Positions 14,423 to 22,348 of a stretch of DNA of 23,949 nucleotides are shown in pieces. The notes beneath the pieces are model-generated. The model made no database searches and was not told the DNA's origin. It saw only the letters and a list, made by a program, of their open reading frames with translations. How positions within the stretch are numbered: position 1 is the stretch's first letter; each line of letters opens with the position of its first letter. The position numbers and the translations under genes are program-made. The stretch is from JBGMEA01 sp964444065 (GTDB lineage: Bacteria; Bacillota; Clostridia; Eubacteriales; Anaerofustaceae): contig CAYUFL010000033.1 in assembly GCA_964444065.1 (NCBI GenBank), forward strand, positions 1 to 23,949. The letters run 5' to 3'.

Positions 14423-16396
14423 CTAATGATCGTTCGGTTTCAATTCGCCGATTTTATATGCATAGAGCAACATTTCCAAATAATAAATCTGTTCTTTTAT
14501 GTTTTTTCCGATATCGGTATCTCCGACCAACATTCTTTTTACAGCAGTATTCACCAAACGGATTTCACTTTTAATGTCGATACCATCGGCAACTGCTTTT
14601 TCGCGTGATGTGAAGGGCTCATGTATGACAAGATTCATGCCGTATGAATTGTATGTCAGGGTACACCCTGCCATCCCGGTTTCTTTCTGATAAGCTTTTG
14701 CAAATCCGGCATCAATGCAGAGAATTCGTCCTTCCGCCTTAATCGGGTCTTCACCCTTCAGCGCCTTGACGGGAACATGCCCGCAAATAATATGACCTTC
14801 TTCCGTAATACCGAACTCTTTGAATATCACGTCTGCCAATGCTTTGTTGTTGATATTCCGGTAAAAAGGACGGTCTTTTTCTTTATGCGTTGTTTTATCG
14901 TCAATAAAATAACGTTCAAATGTTGCCATTTTGTCTTTGCCAAAAAGCGGAGAATTCGGTGCACACCATAAAAACCAGAAAATATCTTTACTCATTTCAT
15001 CCTGATAATAAGAATGTCTGATTTTCTCATCAAGCACATCCAACAATTCCTTGCCTTTGTAGGAACTCCCATTTACGGCTATTTCACAGAAAGACAAATC
15101 TTCATTGATCGGAATGCAGGCATGAAGCAGTAGATTGTTATTATAGACATTGTANNNNNNNNNNTACATACTTCCTTTCAGCAAAAGGAAATTAATATGC
15201 CGCTGCAGTTTATCGCTTAACATAAACGAATTCATTAACGACGCAATCACCTTTTTCTCGTCTTCATTCAACAACTCCGGATTTTCCGGATCGATCGTCG
15301 GGAAGAAATTCGTATTTAATGGATATTGTTCACCGTCAACTTCGATTGTATAAGTTTTATAATCAACTTTGTCAATCAGCATGCGATCCGACATGTCATA
15401 CTGAGGATTTCGCTTGATAATGCAGTTTTCCAATTTGAACTGAATAATCGCAATTGCCTTTTGCATTTTTGCGAGTAAAATATCGTCAATATCCGGAATT
15501 TCGTCAGAGATTTTCGGCATAAAAATTTTTAATGTATCATCATCGGCATATTCTTTGATCGCCAATAAAGTCAATGGCAACAAATTAATTCCGTAACCTT
15601 CTTCCAATACTGAGGTATTTCCGTATCGCATGCAGATTCGAACGACGTTTGCGATACATGCAGGATTGCCTGCAGCTGCACCTATCCATAAGATATCATG
15701 ATTGCCCCATTCTATATCCAAAGAATGATAACCCACCAATGTATCCATCACATGCTGCGGTCCGACGCCTCTGTCGAAAATATCCCCAATAATATGCAGA
15801 TGGTCAATATTCAGTCTTCGAATTGTATTGCATAAATTAATGATAAAATCATCGCACTCCCCGGTGTCGACAATCGATTTCACAATTTGATTGTAGTAGT
15901 TTTCTCTGTCACCGTTGATATCGTTTTTAAAAAGTAACTCTTGAATAATGTATGCAAAATTGGATGGGATTGCCTTTCTGACTTTTGAGTGAGAATATTT
16001 ACTTGCGGATATGCGGCAAACAGTAATTAAGTTCTTGATTGTCTGCTCGTACCAATCGGTACACAGCATTTTCTGTTTTTCAAGAAGTATCAACTTTTCA
16101 GCCGGATAATAAATAATTGTGATCAGCTCTTTGATCTGATCCTCCGAAAGTTCGTCTTTTAATGCTTCAATTACTTTTCGCTTGATGCTCCCTGAACAGT
16201 TTCTCAAAACATGCTCAAACGACTCAAATTCCCCATGGATATCAGAAACAAAGTGCTCAGTTCCTTTCGGCAGATTCAGTATTGCATTTAAGTTGATAAT
16301 TTCCGAGGTCGTTGTTTGTATCCCCGGGAATTTCTCAGATAATAATTTTAAATACCTTTTGTTTGAATGTAATATTTCCTTTGAAAATTCGTTCAT
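14423..16396 (-). CDS. fbp: Fructose-1,6-bisphosphatase, class III
   Basis: Gluconeogenic phosphatase converting fructose 1,6-bisphosphate to fructose 6-phosphate, of the Firmicutes-type family with a metallophosphatase core. Metal-site motifs are visible: SDIHGEFESFEH near residue 51, IIGDIFDRGVGP, IEWGNHDILWIGA, and the C-terminal ICGHVPVKALKGEDP with LCIDAGFAKAYQ. Length is about 657 residues including a run of ten N (15155-15164) between KGSM and YNVYNNNLL. Start: the ATG at 16453 lies at the predicted RNA start, so the ATG at 16396, with AAGG at 16402-16405, is chosen. It is monocistronic and divergent from the M23 gene. Confidence 0.93.
   Translation of the reverse strand: MNEFSKEILHSNKRYLKLLSEKFPGIQTTTSEIINLNAILNLPKGTEHFVSDIHGEFESFEHVLRNCSGSIKRKVIEALKDELSEDQIKELITIIYYPAEKLILLEKQKMLCTDWYEQTIKNLITVCRISASKYSHSKVRKAIPSNFAYIIQELLFKNDINGDRENYYNQIVKSIVDTGECDDFIINLCNTIRRLNIDHLHIIGDIFDRGVGPQHVMDTLVGYHSLDIEWGNHDILWIGAAAGNPACIANVVRICMRYGNTSVLEEGYGINLLPLTLLAIKEYADDDTLKIFMPKISDEIPDIDDILLAKMQKAIAIIQFKLENCIIKRNPQYDMSDRMLIDKVDYKTYTIEVDGEQYPLNTNFFPTIDPENPELLNEDEKKVIASLMNSFMLSDKLQRHINFLLLKGSMXXXXYNVYNNNLLLHACIPINEDLSFCEIAVNGSSYKGKELLDVLDEKIRHSYYQDEMSKDIFWFLWCAPNSPLFGKDKMATFERYFIDDKTTHKEKDRPFYRNINNKALADVIFKEFGITEEGHIICGHVPVKALKGEDPIKAEGRILCIDAGFAKAYQKETGMAGCTLTYNSYGMNLVIHEPFTSREKAVADGIDIKSEIRLVNTAVKRMLVGDTDIGKNIKEQIYYLEMLLYAYKIGELKPNDH
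15155..15164. other. Assembly gap (10 N)
   Basis: Ten undetermined bases inside fbp. Frame is kept across the run. The flanks (minus strand ...ATGTA and TACAATG...) share the bases TA, so the two sides may overlap and nothing may be missing. Confidence 0.99.
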
Positions 16397-16455
16397 GGAA
16401 ACCTTCCCGTTCTTGTCAAAAATAGACAGTATTGCTACGCCCTTATCATGCATCT

Positions 16456-16483
16456 ATTATAAAACATATTTCAGCATTTGCAA
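16456..16483 (-). promoter_or_regulatory. Promoter of fbp
   Basis: Minus-strand TTGCAA (16478-16483) and consensus TATAAT (16456-16461) with a 16-base spacer. The predicted start of RNA falls at about 16449, which rules out the ATG at 16453 as the translation start. Confidence 0.78.
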
Positions 16484-16558
16484 AAGAAATGCAGTATTTC
16501 CACCAAATCTAAATATTAACTAACTTGTAACGGAATTATTATTTTTGATGATATTTGG

Positions 16559-16587
16559 TTGTTTTGACAAAACTCATATAGTATAAT
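16559..16587 (+). promoter_or_regulatory. Promoter of the M23 peptidase-bactofilin operon
   Basis: TTGTTT (16559-16564) and TATAAT (16582-16587) are 17 bases apart. The -10 overlaps an in-frame ATG at 16586, so that ATG cannot be the start and the next ATG at 16616 is used. Confidence 0.7.
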
Positions 16588-16615
16588 GAAAAAGCAAATT
16601 TACCAAGGGCGCAGT

Positions 16616-17629
16616 ATGAAAACAAAGAAAAAACGCTTTGAAAAAGCAAAACATGATTATAAGCTTAAATATACCATCATCATTGCACCAAATACCTACG
16701 GGAAAACGCATAAGTTCTCGCTGTCTTTCTTTTGGGTAAAAAATGCGCTTTTTTTTATCGGCATATTTGCAATCGCCTTTGTGATGCTGTTTATTTCCTA
16801 TATCGGACTGTTGTCTAATTACAACCAAAGCAAACAGGATCTGCTAACACTGCAAAGTATCAACAAAGATCAGCAGGTACAGCTATACGACATGAGCGAA
16901 CTGGCAAAAGAAGTCGATTTAAAACTGCAATATCTGGATCTTCTGCAAACGAAAATTACGAACATGCTGGGTGACAGCACATCTAGTGCCGACGATCCCT
17001 ATATGAATGAAGTGAATGCAAAATTGGAAGAACTCGCTTCCAGTATGACCGCAACCGGAAGCGGCAATGGCGCATACATGAATTACTACATTGCGAGCAG
17101 CGATATCAACAGTTTTAATATCAGCAGCAATCTGGATACAATCAAATCCTCTCTTTCTGAAATTGCAGGCAGTATTGATACGCAGCAATCGACATATGAA
17201 GCACTGGAAACAGATGTGGAAGCCCACACAGATTATGTCCAGTGCTATCCGGATTTCCTCCCTGTCCATGGGCCTTTGACCGATAGTTTCGGATATCGAA
17301 CCAGCCCGATCGTCGGATTCCATAACGGAATCGATATCGGCGCAGCAAGAGGAACGCCGATCCAGGCCGCAGGACGTGGAACCGTTACATTGGCTGCATG
17401 GTATGGCACATTCGGAAATTGCGTCATCATCGATCATGGCTACGGATATAAAACGCTTTACGGACATATGAGCAAAATTTTGGTATCCGAAGGTGATTCT
17501 GTTGAAAAAGGCGATGTAATCGGTCTTGTTGGATCAACCGGATTCAGTACCGGATCTCATTTACATTTTGGGGTTATGCTCAACGGCACGTACGTAAATC
17601 CTTTGGATTATGTCACAGTAGCAGAATAA
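16616..17629 (+). CDS. Membrane-anchored M23 (LytM-type) peptidase
   Basis: Zinc endopeptidase expected to cut peptidoglycan cross-bridges or stems outside the membrane. The 337-residue product has a very basic cytoplasmic N-terminus (1-40), one membrane segment at about 42-63, a coiled-coil-like linker at about 66-200, and the M23 domain from about 215: His236 and Asp240 (HNGIDIG), His284 (YGHM) and His315-x-His317 (HLHFG). All metal and catalytic residues are present, so it is probably active rather than an EnvC-like regulator. Start ATG 16616 is preceded by AAGGG at 16603-16607. The bactofilin gene follows after 44 bases, a pairing known from cell-shape modules. Confidence 0.92.
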   Translation: MKTKKKRFEKAKHDYKLKYTIIIAPNTYGKTHKFSLSFFWVKNALFFIGIFAIAFVMLFISYIGLLSNYNQSKQDLLTLQSINKDQQVQLYDMSELAKEVDLKLQYLDLLQTKITNMLGDSTSSADDPYMNEVNAKLEELASSMTATGSGNGAYMNYYIASSDINSFNISSNLDTIKSSLSEIAGSIDTQQSTYEALETDVEAHTDYVQCYPDFLPVHGPLTDSFGYRTSPIVGFHNGIDIGAARGTPIQAAGRGTVTLAAWYGTFGNCVIIDHGYGYKTLYGHMSKILVSEGDSVEKGDVIGLVGSTGFSTGSHLHFGVMLNGTYVNPLDYVTVAE

Positions 17630-17673
17630 TATTTATAAATTTATTTGTACCAGGTTAGGAGAATAAAACAATT

Positions 17674-18075
17674 ATGAAAAGCAAAGTTCAGACGGTAAAC
17701 AGAGTCAATTACGAGCAGGTCGACACCATTGTCAGCAGTGATATCGTATTTGTCGGAGATATCACATCAGGTGGATCCGTACGATTCGAAGGTAACTTAA
17801 AAGGAAATATCAGTATCTCCGGTAATTTGATTGTCGGCAGAAATGCTTTGATTACAGGTACAATCAAAGCGGGAAATATTCATATTATCGGAACAGTGGA
17901 AGGCAATGTAAAATGCGAACAGCTGAAAATCCTTTCTACGGGTAAAATTACGGGAGATGCGGAAGTAAACAGTATTATTATTGATGAGGGCGCAACATTC
18001 ATCGGAAATATCAAAACACTGGAAGAACCGCTTCAGGATCCCAGCATCAACGAAATTCTCAATGTCGTTGACTAA
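17674..18075 (+). CDS. Bactofilin family cytoskeletal protein
   Basis: Polymer-forming protein (DUF583 beta-helix) that assembles into filaments at the membrane without nucleotide. The 133-residue product shows the repeating short beta-strand pattern from about residue 20 to 115 (GDITSGGSVRFEG, GNLKGNISISGN, GTVEGNVKC) with short flexible ends, as in the family. AGGAG at 17657-17661 is 12 bases from the ATG at 17674, a longer spacing than usual. Next to an M23 peptidase it probably localises cell-wall cleavage, as in the Helicobacter, Proteus and Caulobacter shape systems; that role is inferred from context. Confidence 0.92.
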   Translation: MKSKVQTVNRVNYEQVDTIVSSDIVFVGDITSGGSVRFEGNLKGNISISGNLIVGRNALITGTIKAGNIHIIGTVEGNVKCEQLKILSTGKITGDAEVNSIIIDEGATFIGNIKTLEEPLQDPSINEILNVVD

Positions 18076-18113
18076 TGATCATATGCATAGACTTAGAAAG
18101 AAACTATTGATTG

Positions 18114-18141
18114 AAAAGCGATAATTATTTATCGCTTTTTT
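18114..18141 (+). terminator. Terminator of the M23-bactofilin operon
   Basis: A 7-bp stem GCGATAA/TTATCGC (18118-18124 with 18129-18135), loop TTAT, followed by six T (18136-18141). Confidence 0.85.
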
Positions 18142-18234
18142 GTTTACCCATCGCTTTGACTGCGCATCAATTTAGCATAATGTAAAAACAGATTTCAACT
18201 TATGCCATTATTCAAAAAAGGATACTCCTCTTAC

Positions 18235-18274
18235 AGAGAACAAAGAACCGTCGAATGACGGTTCTTTGTTCTCT
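18235..18274 (-). terminator. Perfect 18-bp hairpin after rocD
   Basis: Arms 18235-18252 and 18257-18274 are perfectly complementary with loop GAAT. It begins six bases after the rocD stop and most likely ends the arc operon or protects its 3' end. There is no U run after the stem on either strand, so classic intrinsic termination is not assured. Confidence 0.65.
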
Positions 18275-18279
18275 CTGAA

Positions 18280-19470
18280 TTATATGAGCACTTTTTTAAT
18301 TTTATCGACAGCCCAATCTATTTCCTCTTTTGTAATAACCAAAGGCGGCGTAAAACGGATTGTTTTATCGTGTGTTTCCTTCGCAAGAATTCCTTCCTTC
18401 ATCAGCTGTTCGCAATACGCTCTGCCTGTCAGCGCATCCTGGGTTACTTCAACGCCGATCATCATCCCCTTTGAACGGATATCCTTGATCACAGGACTGT
18501 TTAGCTCTTTCAGTTTTTGTGCGAAATATGCGCCTAAATCAGCTGCATTCTCTATCATATGTTCATCCACCAGCACATTAAGTGCTGCGATCGCAACAGC
18601 ACCGGCCAAAGGGCTCCCCCCAAAAGTAGACCCATGATCTCCCGGGGTGAAGACCTGCATAACTTCGTTATTTGCAAGCATTGCGGAAATCGGCATAATG
18701 CCGCCGCTGAGCGCTTTTCCGACACACAGGACATCTGGACGGATCCCTTCATATTCGAAAGCAAACATCTTACCGGTTCTGCCCAAACCGGTTTGAATTT
18801 CATCCAGAACGAGCAACAGATTGTTTTCATCCGCGATTTGACGCAATCCCTTCAAGTATCCCTCGTCAGGAATGATGACCCCGCCTTCCCCTTGAATCGG
18901 CTCTGCCAAAATTGCAACCGTATTTTCGTTTACAACGTCCCTGACTGCCTGCAGATCGTTATATTTTACAACGCGGAATCCCGGAGTAAGCGGTCCGAAT
19001 CCATCTTTATACTGTTCATCGGAAGTAAAGGAAATAATGGTAATGGTTCTGCCGTGAAAGTTATTCTCAAAAGTAATAATCTCGCCTTTGTTCTTGGGCA
19101 CCCCTTTGATTTTTTCTCCCCATTTACGCACAGCCTTCAGCGATGTTTCAACTGCTTCCGCACCGCTATTCATCGGCAGTGCCTTTTCAAAACCTGAAAG
19201 TTGACACAGCTTTTCAATCATATCTCCCATTTTGTCATTGTGAAATGCTCTGGAAGTAATTGTAATCCGATCCAGTTGATCCTTTGCGGCTGCGACAATT
19301 TTTGGATGCACATGTCCTTGGTTCACTGCAGAATATGCAGCCAGCATATCCATATATCGATTGCCTTGCTCATCCCACACCCAAACCCCATCGCCTTTCG
19401 TCAGAACAACATCCAGCGGTTTGTAGTTTTTTGCGCCGTATTGATTGGCTTTTTCGATTGCCTTACTCAT
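18280..19470 (-). CDS. rocD: Ornithine aminotransferase
   Basis: PLP enzyme of the class III aminotransferase family that moves the delta-amino group of ornithine to 2-oxoglutarate, giving glutamate semialdehyde (in balance with pyrroline-5-carboxylate) and glutamate. The 396-residue product has the opening AIEKANQYGAKNYKPLDVVL typical of RocD, FHGRT at 138-142, the cofactor Asp223 in LDEIQTGLGRTG and the Schiff-base Lys252 in GKALSGG. The start ATG at 19470 has a near-perfect GGGAGGA four bases upstream; an ATG at 19506 lies in the argF end and has none. It is the third gene after arcA and argF, with 14 bases between it and argF. Confidence 0.95.
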   Translation of the reverse strand: MSKAIEKANQYGAKNYKPLDVVLTKGDGVWVWDEQGNRYMDMLAAYSAVNQGHVHPKIVAAAKDQLDRITITSRAFHNDKMGDMIEKLCQLSGFEKALPMNSGAEAVETSLKAVRKWGEKIKGVPKNKGEIITFENNFHGRTITIISFTSDEQYKDGFGPLTPGFRVVKYNDLQAVRDVVNENTVAILAEPIQGEGGVIIPDEGYLKGLRQIADENNLLLVLDEIQTGLGRTGKMFAFEYEGIRPDVLCVGKALSGGIMPISAMLANNEVMQVFTPGDHGSTFGGSPLAGAVAIAALNVLVDEHMIENAADLGAYFAQKLKELNSPVIKDIRSKGMMIGVEVTQDALTGRAYCEQLMKEGILAKETHDKTIRFTPPLVITKEEIDWAVDKIKKVLI

Positions 19471-19484
19471 CCTATCCTCCCTAT

Positions 19485-20477
19485 CTATAACGCTAATGTC
19501 GCGCACATAACAGCTTTGATTGTATGCAGTCTGTTTTCCGCTTCATCAAATACTTTTGAGTATCTGCTGCGGAATACTTCATCCGTTACTTCCATTTCGG
19601 TAAGCCCGTATTTTTCTGCTACTTCTTTGCCTGTTTTGGTGTTTTTATCATGGAACGATGGCAAGCAATGAAGAAATATGACATTTTCATTCCCCGTCAT
19701 TTTCAACATATCCATATTCACCTGATATTTTTTTAACAGATTGATGCGCTCTTCAAATTTATCTCCTTCCCCCATAGAAACCCAAACATCGGTATAAATC
19801 GCATCAGAACCCTGCACGCCTGCTTTAATATCTTCCGTCAATTGAATGCTTCCGCCGGTTTGTTCGCAAATTTCCAACATCTCGGCAATCAATTCTTCTT
19901 TCGGAAACAATTGCTTCGGCGCAACTGCACAAAAGTGCATACCTAATTTTGCGCAACCGATCATTAACGAATTGGCTACGTTGTTTCTCGCATCTCCCAC
20001 AAAAGTCAATTTCAACTGATTGAGCGGTTTTACCGTATTTTCCATCATCGTCATCACATCTGCCAAAACCTGCGTCGGATGATAATCATCCGTCAAGCCG
20101 TTCCACACCGGAACACCGGAGTATTTTGCCAATTGTTCGACAGTATTCTGCTGATATCCGCGAAACTCGATTCCGTCATACATGCGCCCCAACACGATTG
20201 CGGTATCTTCGATTGATTCCTTGTCCCCGATCTGACTGTTTGTCAAAAAAGTAACATTCGCACCTTCATCAAACGCTGCTACCTCAAACGCACAACGCGT
20301 TCTGGTGGATGTTTTTTCAAATAACAAAACGATGTTTTTCCCCACGAGTAAATCACCTTTTACACCTGCACGCTTTTTTGCTTTTAAATCAATAGCGAGG
20401 TATAACAAATGAAGAATTTCTTCTCGTGAATAATCTTTCAGTGTTAGTAAACTTCTGCCTTTTAAATTGATCGGCAT
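19485..20477 (-). CDS. argF: Ornithine carbamoyltransferase (probably catabolic, ArcB-like)
   Basis: Interconverts citrulline plus phosphate and ornithine plus carbamoyl phosphate. The 330-residue product has the carbamoyl-phosphate motif STRTR at 57-61 (FEKTSTRTR), the DDYHPTQVLAD segment, the FVGDARNNVANS ornithine-domain segment and HCLPSFHD. Placed between arginine deiminase and ornithine aminotransferase it most likely runs in the catabolic direction, as ArcB, although sequence alone does not prove direction. Start: AAGGAGGA is only one base from the ATG at 20483 but seven from the ATG at 20477, so the latter is preferred. It is 12 bases after arcA and 14 before rocD. Confidence 0.94.
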   Translation of the reverse strand: MPINLKGRSLLTLKDYSREEILHLLYLAIDLKAKKRAGVKGDLLVGKNIVLLFEKTSTRTRCAFEVAAFDEGANVTFLTNSQIGDKESIEDTAIVLGRMYDGIEFRGYQQNTVEQLAKYSGVPVWNGLTDDYHPTQVLADVMTMMENTVKPLNQLKLTFVGDARNNVANSLMIGCAKLGMHFCAVAPKQLFPKEELIAEMLEICEQTGGSIQLTEDIKAGVQGSDAIYTDVWVSMGEGDKFEERINLLKKYQVNMDMLKMTGNENVIFLHCLPSFHDKNTKTGKEVAEKYGLTEMEVTDEVFRSRYSKVFDEAENRLHTIKAVMCATLAL

Positions 20478-20489
20478 ATTCATTCCTCC

Positions 20490-21710
20490 TTATATGGTTT
20501 CGCGATAAAGCGGCATGCTCATACAGCGGGGACCTCCCCTGCCTCGTACCAACTCGCTTCCCTGAATTTCTATTACTTTGATTCCATTTTTGCGCAGTAT
20601 CGCATTCGAAACCTCATTTCGATCATATGCAATGACAGTACCAGGAGCAACCGCCAAAGTATTGGAGCTGTCATTCCATTGCTCTCTTGCTGCAGTAATC
20701 GGATTATCACCGCCGCTTTTGATAAACAAGACTTCTTTTAGTCCCAATGCTCTTTTCAGTGATGCTTCGAGACTTTCATCTTCTGTAAAATCTATCTTTC
20801 CGGGACTCTTTTCTGTCATTGTCACGGCTTTCATTTGATCGATTATGCCTGGATAGACCAGAAATTTATCTTTATCTACCATCGTCAATACGGTATCCAA
20901 ATGCATAAATGAACGGACATGGGGGATATGCACCGCGATCACCGATTCAAAGTTATAATTCCCAAAAAGCAGTTCTTTTGCGAGCATTTCAATCGCATAC
21001 GCGCTTGTACGCTGAGAGCAGCCAACACAGACAGTGGTTGCAGAAAGCACCAACACGTCTCCGCCCTCCAAACTCATCCGGTGGCATTCGCCGTCATACA
21101 GAATCGGCGCGCTTTTAAAACGAGGATGCGATGTATAAATCAAGCGCATGATCGCGCTTTCCCTTCTGCGGATTTCGCTGTACATCGCACTGAAAGCGAT
21201 ACCTTTCCCAATCACAATGGCAGGATCTCTCATAAAATAAAGATTCGGAAGCGGCGAAAAATAAAATTTATAGTCCTCCGGCATATACCGAATTAACGAC
21301 TGATCATGAATTTTTATATCATCTCTGGACAACCCGCCGATCAGATACTGGATCAACTGCTTGTTTGACAAATCTAATAAAAATCGTCGAATCAACAGTT
21401 CTGTGTCTTCATCATATTTTAATTCATATTCAAGAACATTTGATACAATCAGTGATTTTGTAGTCGCATCATTTTCGAAAGTCTGTAACAGCATATCCTC
21501 AACATAAACGATTTCACATTGGTTTGTTCTCAATGCGTCCGCAAACCCGTCATGTTCCAGTTGCATATTTCTGAGCCATGGGATATCTTCAAAGAGAACA
21601 TGATCCAAATCCTGCGGTGTGATCCGTTCCAATTCCAATGACGGTCGGTGCAGCATCACTGTTTTAAGTTTGCCGGTCTCACTGCTGATATTCAGTGCAT
21701 CTATCATCAT
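20490..21710 (-). CDS. arcA: Arginine deiminase
   Basis: Hydrolyses arginine to citrulline and ammonia in the cytoplasm, the first step of the arginine deiminase route. The 406-residue product has the complete guanidino-modifying active site: Asp162 (FMRDPAIVIG), Glu215 (LEGGDV), His270 and Asp272 (FMHLDTVLTM), and nucleophile Cys396 (GRGGPRCMSMPL). The N-terminal FEDIPWL segment is also conserved. Start ATG at 21710 has AGGGG eight bases upstream; an adjacent ATG at 21707 is an alternative. First gene of arcA-argF-rocD. No carbamate kinase or arginine/ornithine antiporter gene follows in the operon. Confidence 0.97.
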   Translation of the reverse strand: MMIDALNISSETGKLKTVMLHRPSLELERITPQDLDHVLFEDIPWLRNMQLEHDGFADALRTNQCEIVYVEDMLLQTFENDATTKSLIVSNVLEYELKYDEDTELLIRRFLLDLSNKQLIQYLIGGLSRDDIKIHDQSLIRYMPEDYKFYFSPLPNLYFMRDPAIVIGKGIAFSAMYSEIRRRESAIMRLIYTSHPRFKSAPILYDGECHRMSLEGGDVLVLSATTVCVGCSQRTSAYAIEMLAKELLFGNYNFESVIAVHIPHVRSFMHLDTVLTMVDKDKFLVYPGIIDQMKAVTMTEKSPGKIDFTEDESLEASLKRALGLKEVLFIKSGGDNPITAAREQWNDSSNTLAVAPGTVIAYDRNEVSNAILRKNGIKVIEIQGSELVRGRGGPRCMSMPLYRETI

Positions 21711-21763
21711 ATTCTGTACCCCTAACTTTTGACTGAGTAACTATGCCAGCATGTATTTTTATT

Positions 21764-21792
21764 ATTGTAACACAATTAGTCGATGAACTCAA
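21764..21792 (-). promoter_or_regulatory. Promoter of the arcA-argF-rocD operon
   Basis: Minus-strand TTGAGT (21787-21792) and TACAAT (21764-21769) with a 17-base spacer, about 50 bases before the arcA start. I see no clear ArgR box pair overlapping it. Confidence 0.72.
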
Positions 21793-21822
21793 AGCAAGAA
21801 GATTGACATATGTTATAATAAT

Positions 21823-21887
21823 TTACAGTATTATTAATCACCTGTTAATCTTGTGGTAATCGCGTATTAATCCATTCGCATTACAAT
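21823..21887 (+). promoter_or_regulatory. 11-bp phased direct repeats and -10 element before the PspC gene
   Basis: Five hexamers start exactly 11 bases apart: TTACAG (21823), TTAATC (21834), TTAATC (21845), GTAATC (21856) and TTAATC (21867). A -10 element TACAAT follows at 21882-21887 with no good -35, then AATTGGAG and the gene. Direct repeats on one helical face overlapping the -35 zone are the usual layout for OmpR/PhoB-family response regulators. An additional TGTTATAAT extended -10 lies at 21811-21819. Confidence 0.65.
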
Positions 21888-21916
21888 CATGTACAAATAA
21901 CGAATTGGAGATTAGA

Positions 21917-22135
21917 ATGAAAAAATTATACAAAGATAAACAAACGGCTGTCCTATCCGGTGTTCTGAGCGGATTGGCGCAATACCTGAATTGGGATGTT
22001 ACTCTCGTTCGTATTGCTTATGTAGCACTAACACTTTTCACTACTTTTTTCCCCGGTTTGATTCTGTATATCATTATGGCTGTTGTAATGCCTGATAAGT
22101 CGGAAATCGGCTATCAGGATTATAAAGTAAAATAG
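21917..22135 (+). CDS. PspC-domain small membrane protein
   Basis: A 72-residue protein made almost only of a PspC domain: basic start KKLYKDKQ, the family segment VLSGVLSGLAQYLNWDVTLVRI, then a hydrophobic segment at about 33-58 and a short charged tail. PspC proteins respond to or relieve membrane and envelope stress; in Bacillota stand-alone versions are often controlled by envelope-stress two-component systems. Start: the ATG at 21917 has GGAG at 21907-21910; a TTG at 21905 in the same frame would include the ribosome binding site and is rejected. It is monocistronic, with its own terminator. Confidence 0.9.
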   Translation: MKKLYKDKQTAVLSGVLSGLAQYLNWDVTLVRIAYVALTLFTTFFPGLILYIIMAVVMPDKSEIGYQDYKVK

Positions 22136-22158
22136 GAAACCCATGTTTATTCGCAAAT

Positions 22159-22184
22159 GAGTCCGTAGAAGCGGGCTCTTTTTT
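22159..22184 (+). terminator. Terminator of the PspC gene
   Basis: A 7-bp stem GAGTCCG/CGGGCTC (22159-22165 with 22172-22178, one wobble), loop TAGAAG, followed by six T. Confidence 0.85.
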
Positions 22185-22289
22185 ATATCCGTCAGTGATG
22201 ATAAATTTGTGAAATATCAATTATCATTCCAAAGCGATTGAAGTCATATATGTGCTTTTAACAAATCGAATGACCATGTAAATTGTCGG

Positions 22290-22318
22290 TTGACAAGATT
22301 TCATATTCCAGTTATACT
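22290..22318 (+). promoter_or_regulatory. Promoter of the purine permease gene
   Basis: Consensus TTGACA (22290-22295) and TATACT (22313-22318) with a 17-base spacer. A run of T follows the -10 and RNA should start near G22325, leaving a leader of about 124 bases. Confidence 0.85.
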
Positions 22319-22348
22319 TTTTTTGTGCAAGAAATGAATACGGTCAAA

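Noticed and set aside
16564..16587. TTGACA with TATAAT before the M23 gene
   Set aside because: The spacing is only 12 bases; TTGTTT at 16559-16564 gives the proper 17-base spacing instead.
18559..19197. A 212-codon + strand frame opposite rocD
   Set aside because: Antisense to a conserved enzyme, with Cys/His-rich shadow composition and no start signals.
21803..21819. TTGACA followed by TATAAT as a single promoter for the PspC gene
   Set aside because: TTGACA (21803-21808) and TATAAT (21814-21819) are only five bases apart, so they cannot be the -35 and -10 of one promoter; the TG-extended -10 remains a possible element of its own.
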